Positions 10,158-17,134 of a stretch of DNA of 64,000 nucleotides are shown in pieces; within the stretch, counting starts at the first letter, position 1; each line of letters opens with the position of its first letter. The stretch comes from Polaribacter sp. L3A8. Its GTDB lineage: Bacteria; Bacteroidota; Bacteroidia; Flavobacteriales; Flavobacteriaceae. Location: the NCBI RefSeq assembly GCF_009796785.1, contig NZ_CP047026.1, forward strand, positions 1,200,001 to 1,264,000. Reading direction: 5' to 3'. A model generated the notes under the pieces. It was not told where the DNA came from. It saw only the letters and a program-made list of their open reading frames with translations, and did no database searches. A program made the position numbers and the translations under genes.

Positions 10158-11003
10158 TTGTTCACAAAGAATTTAGGTACTCACTTATCACTTGATGAAA
10201 CTGCCTTTTCTAACGGTGATTTATATACCATAATAACAAATAAATTAGCTAAAGGAAAGAAAGGCGCAATAGTAGCCATGATCAAAGGAACTAAAGCTGA
10301 AGTTGTCATAAAAATACTTCATAAAATTCCTTTAAAACATAGGAAGAAAGTCATGGAAGTAACCTTGGATATGGCAGGAAATATGGGGCTTATAGTCAAG
10401 AAATCCTTTCCAAATGCTGCCTTAGTAATAGACCGTTTTCATGTGCAAAAATTAGCATTAGATGCACTGCAAGAAATAAGAATTAAACACAGATGGGAAG
10501 CGATTGATGCTGAGAATGATGCTATTGAAAACACCAGAAATAAATCTTTAAAATACACCCCAAAACTATTACCTAATGGAGATACTCTCAAACAACTATT
10601 AGCTAGAAGCAGATATCTATTATATAAATCAAGTAATAAATGGACTAAAAATCAAGCCATAAGAGCAGAAATACTGTTTGAAAAATATCCTGATATAGAG
10701 AAAGCATACAAGTTATGTCAAAATCTATCTTGGATATTCAATAACACTACAGACAAAACATCAGCACTTATAAGACTTGCTAAATGGGATGAAAAAGTAA
10801 GACAGGCACACTTTAAAAGCTTCAACACTATAGCTAGAACGATGTCGATACATTATAAAAACATCTTAAACTATTTTGATAATCGAAGTACGAATGCATC
10901 AGCAGAATCATTCAATGCTAAAATTAAAGCCTTTAGAGCACAGTTTAGAGGCGTCAGAAATGTGGATTTTTTCTTATATAGACTTACTACTATTTTTGCG
11001 TAA
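10158..11003 (+). CDS. ISL3-type (ISAon1-like) DDE transposase, copy 4, 281 aa or longer
   Basis: The catalytic protein of the element. The first aspartate is likely in LSLDETAFS, the second in VTLDMAGNMG or VIDRFHVQKL, and the acidic residue near the C-terminus in NASAESFNAKIK, as in ISL3-family enzymes. The first usual start codon is TTG at 10158, but the same frame is open and conserved back to 10011 (VANFYGVNPRSLQRQYKDYL). The real product is therefore probably longer and made by a frame change from the preceding gene. It is the only undamaged transposase of the four copies. Confidence 0.82.
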   Translation: MFTKNLGTHLSLDETAFSNGDLYTIITNKLAKGKKGAIVAMIKGTKAEVVIKILHKIPLKHRKKVMEVTLDMAGNMGLIVKKSFPNAALVIDRFHVQKLALDALQEIRIKHRWEAIDAENDAIENTRNKSLKYTPKLLPNGDTLKQLLARSRYLLYKSSNKWTKNQAIRAEILFEKYPDIEKAYKLCQNLSWIFNNTTDKTSALIRLAKWDEKVRQAHFKSFNTIARTMSIHYKNILNYFDNRSTNASAESFNAKIKAFRAQFRGVRNVDFFLYRLTTIFA

Positions 11004-11035
11004 TTCTTAAATCCCACAACTTTTTGACTTGATCC

Positions 11036-11166
11036 GTAATTCTTAAATCCCACAACTTTTTGACTTGATCCCTACTATTTTTGCGTAATTCTTAAATCCC
11101 ACAACTTTTTGACTTGATCCCTATTTTTGCGTAATTCTTAAATCCCACAACTTTTTGACTTGATCC
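11036..11166 (+). repeat. Three stacked ISL3-type right ends
   Basis: After the complete right end of copy 4, three more right termini follow head to tail: 11036-11071 (36 bp), 11072-11120 (49 bp) and 11121-11166 (46 bp). Each finishes with CACAACTTTTTGACTTGATC plus C. They differ only in how much IS sequence precedes the terminus. Four left ends and four right ends in this order fit successive insertions of each copy into the right end of the one before. Confidence 0.85.
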
Positions 11167-11176
11167 AGTTTTAGCT

Positions 11177-11239
11177 TGTTTTAAATAGTTTCTAAAAACA
11201 AAAAACCTTACTATTTCTAGTAAGGTTTAAGTGAGCCCT
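11177..11239. repeat. Right copy of tRNA-Arg 3' flank (att-like direct repeat)
   Basis: The resident copy of the 63-bp repeat found at 5275-5337. It covers the last 8 nt of the tRNA-Arg gene and its terminator. The 3' ends of tRNA genes are the usual target of tyrosine recombinases. Confidence 0.7.
11198..11227 (-). terminator. Terminator of the tRNA operon
   Basis: Read leftward, CCTTACTA-gaaa-TAGTAAGG forms a perfect 8-bp stem directly followed by a T run. It lies about 5 nt after the tRNA-Arg gene. Confidence 0.85.
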
Positions 11240-11305
11240 GAAGGATTCGAACCTTCGACCGCCTCCTTAGAAGGGAGGTGCTCTATCCAGCTGAGCTAAG
11301 AGCCC
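11232..11305 (-). tRNA. tRNA-Arg (anticodon UCU)
   Basis: The 74-nt cloverleaf starts GGGCTCT, has the anticodon stem-loop CCTCC-CTTCTAA-GGAGG (anticodon TCT), the T arm GGTTCGAATCC and the acceptor end AGGGCTCA. CCA is not encoded. It is the last gene of a Ser-Pro-Arg operon and the target of the former integrated element. Confidence 0.95.
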
Positions 11306-11335
11306 GTAATTTTTAAGTTGTTACGACCAACTGTG

Positions 11336-11410
11336 TCGGGGTGGCAGGATTCGAACCTGCGACCTCCTCGTCCCAAACGAGGCGCGATGACCGGGCTACG
11401 CTACACCCCG
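11336..11410 (-). tRNA. tRNA-Pro (anticodon UGG)
   Basis: The 75-nt cloverleaf starts CGGGGTG, has anticodon stem-loop CCTCG-TTTGGGA-CGAGG (anticodon TGG) and ends CACCCCGA. CCA is not encoded. Middle gene of the operon. Confidence 0.95.
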
Positions 11411-11425
11411 AGTGCAATTTCTTAG

Positions 11426-11507
11426 CGGAGAGACAGGGACTCGAACCCTGGCGACCCTAAGGTCGACAGATTAGCAATCTGCTGCATTACCACTCTGCCA
11501 TCTCTCC
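11426..11507 (-). tRNA. tRNA-Ser (anticodon GCU)
   Basis: A class II tRNA with acceptor GGAGAGA/TCTCTCC, anticodon stem-loop GCAGA-TTGCTAA-TCTGT (anticodon GCT) and a long variable arm (CGACCTTAGGGTCG). First gene of the operon. CCA is not encoded. Confidence 0.94.
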
Positions 11508-11549
11508 TTTCGGCGTTACGTTAAAAACATAACCTTGAAATTGCGAGTG

Positions 11550-11579
11550 CAAATTTAAGACTTAAAAAGGATTACACAA
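11550..11579 (-). promoter_or_regulatory. Promoter of the tRNA-Ser-Pro-Arg operon
   Basis: On the minus strand, TTG (11577-11579), 19 nt, then TAAATTTG (11550-11557): an ideal match to the Bacteroidota consensus, 43 nt before the tRNA-Ser gene. Confidence 0.8.
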
Positions 11580-11611
11580 GCATTTTTTGATTTTTTTTTA
11601 ATTATTTTTTT

Positions 11612-13675
11612 TTATTCTGGATATTCTACCCTTAAATGGTAAATATTCATCAGCTTTTTCTTGATCACTTTTTTAATAATTTCTATTTCTCTAAAGGTAA
11701 TATCTGAATTTAAAAACTGATTATCAGCCATTTGTTTATCCATAATTTTATCAATTAGATTACTAATAGACATTGCTGTTGGTTTTGTTAAACTTTTAGA
11801 CGCAGCTTCCGAAGCATCACACATCATTAAAATAGCTGTCTCTTTAGAAAACGGAATTGGACCTTGGTATTGAAAGTTTTTAATATCAACCTCTGCATCT
11901 GGGTTTAATTCTTTTTCTTTCATATAAAAATAGTACGTAGAACTGGTACCGTGATGCGTTCTTATAAAATCTATAATTCTATCTGGCAAATTGTACTTCT
12001 TAGCTAACTCTACTCCTTTTATAACATGGTCTGTAATTATTTTAGAACTATCTCTTGGAGATAAATCATTATGAGGATTAACACCCGTAGATTGATTTTC
12101 TGTAAAATACATTGGATTTAACATTTTACCAATATCATGATACAAAGCCCCTGTTCTAACCAACATCGAATTGGCTCCTATTTCATTTGCTGCTGCTTCA
12201 GCTAAATTAGCCACTTGCATGGAGTGTTGAAATGTTCCTGGGGCTTTCTCGTTTAATTCTCTTAAAAGCTTTGCATTAGTGTTAGAAAGCTCTAACAAGG
12301 TAACATCAGATACCAAACCAAATACTTTTTCATACATATAAATTAATATGATGGATAAAAACGATAACAACCCATTTGCAGCAAAAAGCATAAAATAGTT
12401 CCAGTTTATCTGCGATGCATTTCCTTCTTTAATTATAGAAAACGCAAAATAGGTAAGCATATAAATTAATGTAATTTGAGCAACTGAAATAAATAAATTT
12501 GCCCTCTTATACAATTCGGAAACGGTTAAAATTGTTACAATACCTGCAATAATATGTAAGTATATAAATTCGAAACTATTAGGTACAATATACCCTAACA
12601 GCAATACTGTTAAAACATGTGCAAACAAACCTAAACGTGCATCAAAAAAAGCTTTTAAAACTATTGGAAGCACACTTAAGGGAACAACATATAAATAATC
12701 TGAATTGTATTTTATAACCAATGTTTGTATAAAAATCATTGAAAAAACATTGAAAAATATAAAAGTAACTTTGTTATTGTTATCAAATATTTCTACTCTA
12801 TATTTATGCAAGAATAATAATAGCATTAACAAAGCTAGGGCCACTAAAATAGTATACCCTAAGATAATCCAATTATAATTAGAATCTGTCCAAACTTTAG
12901 ACTCAGACTCACTTTTTAAAGAATTTAAGATGGCAAGTTTTTTACCTTCTACAATATCTCCTTTTAAAATAATTAACTTACCAGACTCCACCTTTCCTTT
13001 TGTATAAGAAATGTTTTTTATCTCGTTATCTATTACTTTTTCACTATAAATGGCATCAAAATATACATTGGGTTTAATTATTTCTGTTAATAGATCTAAT
13101 AACAGTTTTTTACCATAAAAAGTTTTTTCTTCTTCTAAATTACTTCTAATTATTTCTAAAACTTCTTTAGTGGTTAAAAGGTTTTTAAATATAACATCTT
13201 CCACTTCATTCCCCTTTCTAACAGCTACTATTTCGTTTTTATCAGAAACTCTATCTTGACTTGCAACTTCTAAAAATCCTTTTTTGTAAATATTATCTAT
13301 AACTCCTTGACCTATTTCTGATAATTTTCTAACACCATCTATACTTAAAGAATCTGTTTTTTTTACAAGACCAACTCTTTTTATGTAATTTGATTTTACG
13401 ATATTTTCAATATCAAAATCATAGGTAAAATATAATTTTGAGTTTACAGTAATCTCTTTTTTTTCTATGGCAATTTCTTCTGCCGTTTTTTGAATAGCAA
13501 AATCAAAAGGCGCATATAGATTATCGTATTTCCAGAGCTGTCCGTTGTTAAAATCATATTTAAATTGCCCTCCTTTTGGAAACAAATAAACAATTGCAAT
13601 TGTGGTTACTAAAAACAAAATCACCTTATAAATAATGGCGTTGTTTTGGTACAATTTATTAACTATATTACTCAT
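11612..13675 (-). CDS. pgpH: 7TM-HD family phosphohydrolase (PgpH-like), 687 aa
   Basis: The 7TMR-HDED/HD family degrades the second messenger c-di-AMP in other bacteria. One membrane segment near residues 17-31 precedes an extracytoplasmic domain of about 230 residues. A bundle of hydrophobic helices spans about 270-460. The cytoplasmic HD domain contains the sequence FQHSMQVANLAEAA near 483 and LYHDIGKM near 512, where the HD pair binds metal, with HHGTSSTYYF further on. The length fits the family. It stands alone and is divergent from the thiolase gene. The gene symbol follows the Listeria homologue and is family-based. Confidence 0.87.
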   Translation of the reverse strand: MSNIVNKLYQNNAIIYKVILFLVTTIAIVYLFPKGGQFKYDFNNGQLWKYDNLYAPFDFAIQKTAEEIAIEKKEITVNSKLYFTYDFDIENIVKSNYIKRVGLVKKTDSLSIDGVRKLSEIGQGVIDNIYKKGFLEVASQDRVSDKNEIVAVRKGNEVEDVIFKNLLTTKEVLEIIRSNLEEEKTFYGKKLLLDLLTEIIKPNVYFDAIYSEKVIDNEIKNISYTKGKVESGKLIILKGDIVEGKKLAILNSLKSESESKVWTDSNYNWIILGYTILVALALLMLLLFLHKYRVEIFDNNNKVTFIFFNVFSMIFIQTLVIKYNSDYLYVVPLSVLPIVLKAFFDARLGLFAHVLTVLLLGYIVPNSFEFIYLHIIAGIVTILTVSELYKRANLFISVAQITLIYMLTYFAFSIIKEGNASQINWNYFMLFAANGLLSFLSIILIYMYEKVFGLVSDVTLLELSNTNAKLLRELNEKAPGTFQHSMQVANLAEAAANEIGANSMLVRTGALYHDIGKMLNPMYFTENQSTGVNPHNDLSPRDSSKIITDHVIKGVELAKKYNLPDRIIDFIRTHHGTSSTYYFYMKEKELNPDAEVDIKNFQYQGPIPFSKETAILMMCDASEAASKSLTKPTAMSISNLIDKIMDKQMADNQFLNSDITFREIEIIKKVIKKKLMNIYHLRVEYPE

Positions 13676-13809
13676 AGATTCTATCTTCTTACAACAAACT
13701 TACCATAAAAAAGTCAAGCTCAAAAATTCAAGTTGAATAATAAAACTTAAATTGATTAAAAATAGTTAATTTAGCACACAAATCTTATTCAAAATAAACA
13801 CTCTATTTT

Positions 13810-14985
13810 ATGAAAGAAGTCGTAATTGTATCCGTAGCCAGAACTCCTATTGGAAGTTTTATGGGAAGTTTATCAACAATTTCTGCACCAAAATTAGGAG
13901 CTATTGCTATAAAAGGAGCTTTAGAAAAAATCAATTTAAACCCAAATTTGGTTGAAGAAGTTTTTATGGGAAATGTAGTTTCTGCAGGCTTAGGGCAAGC
14001 ACCTGCAAGACAAGCATCTATTTTTGCAGGCATTCCAAATACAGTACCTTGTACAATGGTAAATAAAGTATGTGCTTCTGGTATGAAAGCAATTATGTTA
14101 GCTGCCCAAACAATTGCTTTAGGTGATGCTGATATTGTTGTTGCAGGTGGTATGGAAAACATGAGTTCTATTCCGCACTATCAACATGCTAGAAAAGGAT
14201 CTAAATTTGGACCAATAACTATGGAAGATGGTCTACAAAAAGATGGTTTGGTAGATGCTTATGATAATATTCCGATGGGGGTTTGTGCTGATACTTGTGC
14301 AAGTGAATATAATTTTTCTAGAGAAGATCAAGATGCTTTTGCAATACAATCTTATAATAGATCTGCCAAGGCTTGGAGTGAAGGAAAATATACTGATGAA
14401 ATTGTTCCCGTTGAGATTCCTCAAAGACGTGGTGAACCAATTATTTTTTCTGAAGATGAAGAATACAAAAATGTAAGAATGGATAAAATTCCAGCGTTAA
14501 GAGCAGCTTTTACAAAAGACGGAACCGTTACCGCAGCAAATGCTTCTACCATTAATGATGGTGGTGCAGCATTGGTTTTAATGTCTGCTGATAAAGCTAA
14601 TGAATTAAACATTACGCCTATTGCAAAAATAAGAAGCTATGCAGATGCCGCTCACGAACCAGAATGGTTTACAACGGCTCCAGCAAAAGCAATACCAAAA
14701 GCATTAGCAAAGGCAAACTTATCTATTGATGATGTAGATTATTTTGAATTAAATGAAGCATTTTCTATTGTTGGTTTAGCTAATATGCAGATTTTAGGTA
14801 TTACTGATGATAAAGTAAATGTAAATGGTGGTGCTGTTTCTTTAGGACATCCTTTAGGTGTTTCTGGAGCAAGAATTGTAATTGCTTTAACATCTATTTT
14901 AAAACAGAATAACGCTAAAATTGGAGCTGCAGCAATTTGTAATGGTGGTGGTGGTGCTAGTGCATTTATTATAGAAAGAATTTAA
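13810..14985 (+). CDS. atoB: Acetyl-CoA C-acetyltransferase (thiolase), 391 aa
   Basis: This enzyme joins or splits acetyl-CoA and acetoacetyl-CoA in the cytoplasm. The nucleophile is the cysteine in NKVCASGMKA near residue 88. The catalytic histidine is in GHPLGVSGAR near 348 and the second cysteine in CNGGGGASA near 378. The 391-residue length and the GGMENMS loop fit biosynthetic-type thiolases better than the FadA type. The gene is followed after about 35 bp by the NlpC/P60 gene. The symbol is by family; beta-oxidation use cannot be excluded. Confidence 0.9.
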   Translation: MKEVVIVSVARTPIGSFMGSLSTISAPKLGAIAIKGALEKINLNPNLVEEVFMGNVVSAGLGQAPARQASIFAGIPNTVPCTMVNKVCASGMKAIMLAAQTIALGDADIVVAGGMENMSSIPHYQHARKGSKFGPITMEDGLQKDGLVDAYDNIPMGVCADTCASEYNFSREDQDAFAIQSYNRSAKAWSEGKYTDEIVPVEIPQRRGEPIIFSEDEEYKNVRMDKIPALRAAFTKDGTVTAANASTINDGGAALVLMSADKANELNITPIAKIRSYADAAHEPEWFTTAPAKAIPKALAKANLSIDDVDYFELNEAFSIVGLANMQILGITDDKVNVNGGAVSLGHPLGVSGARIVIALTSILKQNNAKIGAAAICNGGGGASAFIIERI

Positions 14986-15019
14986 TAAAAGAATTAACTT
15001 AAAACTCAAAACTCATAAC

Positions 15020-15790
15020 TTGTTATACGGCATTTGTAATTTAAGCATGGTTCCTTTAAGAGCTGAAGAATCAAACCAATCAGAAATGACTAGTCAGGTT
15101 TTATTTGGTGAAGCTTTTGAGGTTATAGAAAGACAAAAAAATTGGAGTAAAATTCGCTTGACTTTTGATAACTACGAAGGATATATAGATAACAAACAAT
15201 ACATAGAAATTACCCCAGATTTCTTTTCTAATTTAAAAACTAAAAAACAGCATTTTTCAGGTGAAATGATAGATTTCATTACCAATAGTAAAAATGAATT
15301 AACCACAATTCCTTTAGGTGCGAACTTACCTTTTTACAAGGAAGGAAAACTGCAGATAAACAAAGAATCATATATTTATGAAGGTGCTGTTTTATCTGAG
15401 CAAAAATCTAAAAGTGAAATTGCACAAACTGCTTTTAATTACTTAAATACGCCTTTTTTATGGGGAGGAAAAACACCTTTTGGTATTGATTGTTCTGGTT
15501 TTACACAAATGGTTTATAAACTTTGTGGACACCAACTTTTAAGAGATGCAAAACAACAAGCAACTCAAGGAGAGGTATTGAGTTTTATTGAAGAAAGTGA
15601 AGCCGGTGATTTAGCTTTTTTTGATAATGAAGATGGAGAGATTATACATGTGGGTATTATTTTAAGTGATTATCATATTATACACGCTCATGGTAAAGTA
15701 AGAATTGACACCTTAGATCATAGCGGAATTTTTAATGCAGAACTTCAAAAACATACACACAAACTAAGAATTATTAAAAATATAATTTAA
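15020..15790 (+). CDS. NlpC/P60 peptidoglycan endopeptidase with SH3 domain, 256 aa
   Basis: A C40-family peptidase that cuts peptide stems of peptidoglycan. An N-terminal SH3-like region (about 1-75, VPLRAEESNQSEM...GEAFEVIER) precedes the catalytic domain. The cysteine is in FGIDCSGFTQMVYK near 158 and the histidine in IIHVGIIL near 210, with a second histidine in IIHAHGKV. The TTG at 15020 is preferred because YGICNLSMVPLR resembles the conserved N-terminus of the family and lies before the ATG at 15047. No signal peptide is seen, as is usual for these flavobacterial proteins. Confidence 0.85.
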   Translation: MLYGICNLSMVPLRAEESNQSEMTSQVLFGEAFEVIERQKNWSKIRLTFDNYEGYIDNKQYIEITPDFFSNLKTKKQHFSGEMIDFITNSKNELTTIPLGANLPFYKEGKLQINKESYIYEGAVLSEQKSKSEIAQTAFNYLNTPFLWGGKTPFGIDCSGFTQMVYKLCGHQLLRDAKQQATQGEVLSFIEESEAGDLAFFDNEDGEIIHVGIILSDYHIIHAHGKVRIDTLDHSGIFNAELQKHTHKLRIIKNII

Positions 15791-15810
15791 TAATTTTTAA
15801 TAATGATATA

Positions 15811-15848
15811 AAAAAAACCGAAACTAAAATTAGTTTCGGTTTTTTTTT
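15811..15848. terminator. Bidirectional terminator
   Basis: The inverted repeat AACCGAAACTAA/TTAGTTTCGGTT is flanked by an A run on the left and a T run on the right. It serves the converging NlpC/P60 and TPR genes. Confidence 0.9.
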
Positions 15849-15867
15849 ATCTTAAAGAAAGCCTTAA

Positions 15868-17112
15868 TTATTGACCTCTCATTTCTTTATAAATAGGTCT
15901 TAAAACATCTGCTTCAGCAGTCATTTCTAAAGTATCATAGATATTTAAAAGTGTACTTACGGTTCCTTCTGTTCTAGAAATTTCATCTGCCTTAACTATA
16001 TAAGGTAATGCATCTTTACAAATACCTTTTAACTTACCTTCTAACTCAGTATATTTTTTATCATTCGATAAATTTTCATTCATCTCATTAATAACAGCAA
16101 TTCTTTTATTTAAAACAGTAACACCTAAGTTTAAATATGCATCTCCGTATTCTGGATCTAATTCTATAGCTTTTTTATAAAAACCAATCGCTTCTTCATT
16201 TTTATTTTCACCAGCATTCACAACTCCTAAGTTAAAGAACAAAGTAGGGTTTGTTGGGTCTAACTTTACAGCCTCTTTCATTAACTCACCAAACTTATCC
16301 ATTTGCTCAAGCTTAATGTACATTTGAGCTTGATTTAACAATAAATTGATATCTTTTGGACTCGCTTTTCTAGCTTCCTCTAAAGCTGCAACTGCTAATT
16401 CTGGTTTTCCTTGGTTTACATATATATAACCAATGTTTTTAATAATTTCAGCCTGCTTAGATTCTGTCGTTCTAACACCAGGAGTAATATATTGTCCTGC
16501 CTTAACCATTAGGTCTCTATTTACTTTGGTACCCATATTTTCTTCTTTACCAGTTTCTTTGTTGACAGCAACATATTCAGTAGTAATACCCGTATATTTA
16601 ATCTCCTGTAATTCTTTATAGTATTTTAAAGCGCTATCGTAATCTTTACCTAAAGAAGAACTTAAAGCTGCATTATATAAAAAAGAAGTATCAGTAGGAC
16701 TTAATTTATACGTTAAATAGAAATTGTTTGTAGCCTTTTTATAGTCCTTATTATTATATGAGTCAATTGCCTTTTTAGAAACAAATTGTGTTAATTCATT
16801 TAATTTAGGCTTCGCCTCTTTTGTATACTTCTGCTTTCCTGTTTCTTTCTCGTAAGAAATTAACTGATTATACGCTGCTGCTGCTTTTTCAACGTTAGAT
16901 TTTCCATAAGCAGACCCTTTAAAAAAGTAATACTTTGCCTTGTATTTTGAATCCATTGAACCTTCTGTACCTTCTAAACTTGCAATTGCTGCTTTAGCTT
17001 CTTTAAAATCTCCTTTTTTAATTGCTTTTTCGGCAGTTTTAAGTTCATTTTTCTGCGCAAAAGATGCTATTGATAAAAAGCCAACTGTTAACGCTAATAT
17101 TTGATTTTTCAT
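15868..17112 (-). CDS. Secreted TPR-repeat protein, 414 aa
   Basis: The start at 17112 gives a clear signal peptide (MKNQILALTVGFLSIASFAQ). A longer reading would overlap the gyrA 3' end and bury the signal, so it is rejected. The rest is built of tetratricopeptide repeats, clearest at LFFNLGVVNAGENKNEEAIGFYKKAIELDPEYG and KPELAVAALEEARKASPKDINLLLNQA. Such proteins scaffold protein complexes in the periplasm. It follows gyrA after 22 nt on the same strand and is probably co-transcribed, but no functional link to gyrase is known. Confidence 0.85.
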   Translation of the reverse strand: MKNQILALTVGFLSIASFAQKNELKTAEKAIKKGDFKEAKAAIASLEGTEGSMDSKYKAKYYFFKGSAYGKSNVEKAAAAYNQLISYEKETGKQKYTKEAKPKLNELTQFVSKKAIDSYNNKDYKKATNNFYLTYKLSPTDTSFLYNAALSSSLGKDYDSALKYYKELQEIKYTGITTEYVAVNKETGKEENMGTKVNRDLMVKAGQYITPGVRTTESKQAEIIKNIGYIYVNQGKPELAVAALEEARKASPKDINLLLNQAQMYIKLEQMDKFGELMKEAVKLDPTNPTLFFNLGVVNAGENKNEEAIGFYKKAIELDPEYGDAYLNLGVTVLNKRIAVINEMNENLSNDKKYTELEGKLKGICKDALPYIVKADEISRTEGTVSTLLNIYDTLEMTAEADVLRPIYKEMRGQ

Positions 17113-17134
17113 TTTACTAATTATTAATTTATTG

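Larger units (their letters stand above)
9610..11035 (+). mobile_element. ISL3-type insertion sequence, copy 4, complete (1426 bp)
   Basis: Both ends are present: GGATCAACACAAAAAGTTGT at 9610 and the complement of GGATCAAGTCAAAAAGTTGT ending at 11035. Both frames are intact. It is the innermost and apparently youngest copy, inserted into the right end of copy 3, and the only one that could still move. Confidence 0.88.

Noticed and set aside
10871..11053. Minus-strand frame over the ISL3-type right ends
   Set aside because: It exists only because the right ends are repeated; it reads the terminal repeats and the antisense of the transposase.
6088..11166. Composite transposon carrying cargo between ISL3-type copies
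   Set aside because: The copies are directly joined or nested, with no foreign gene between them.
13803..14162. Minus-strand frame over the thiolase start
   Set aside because: The thiolase frame carries all catalytic motifs; this one is an antisense shadow.
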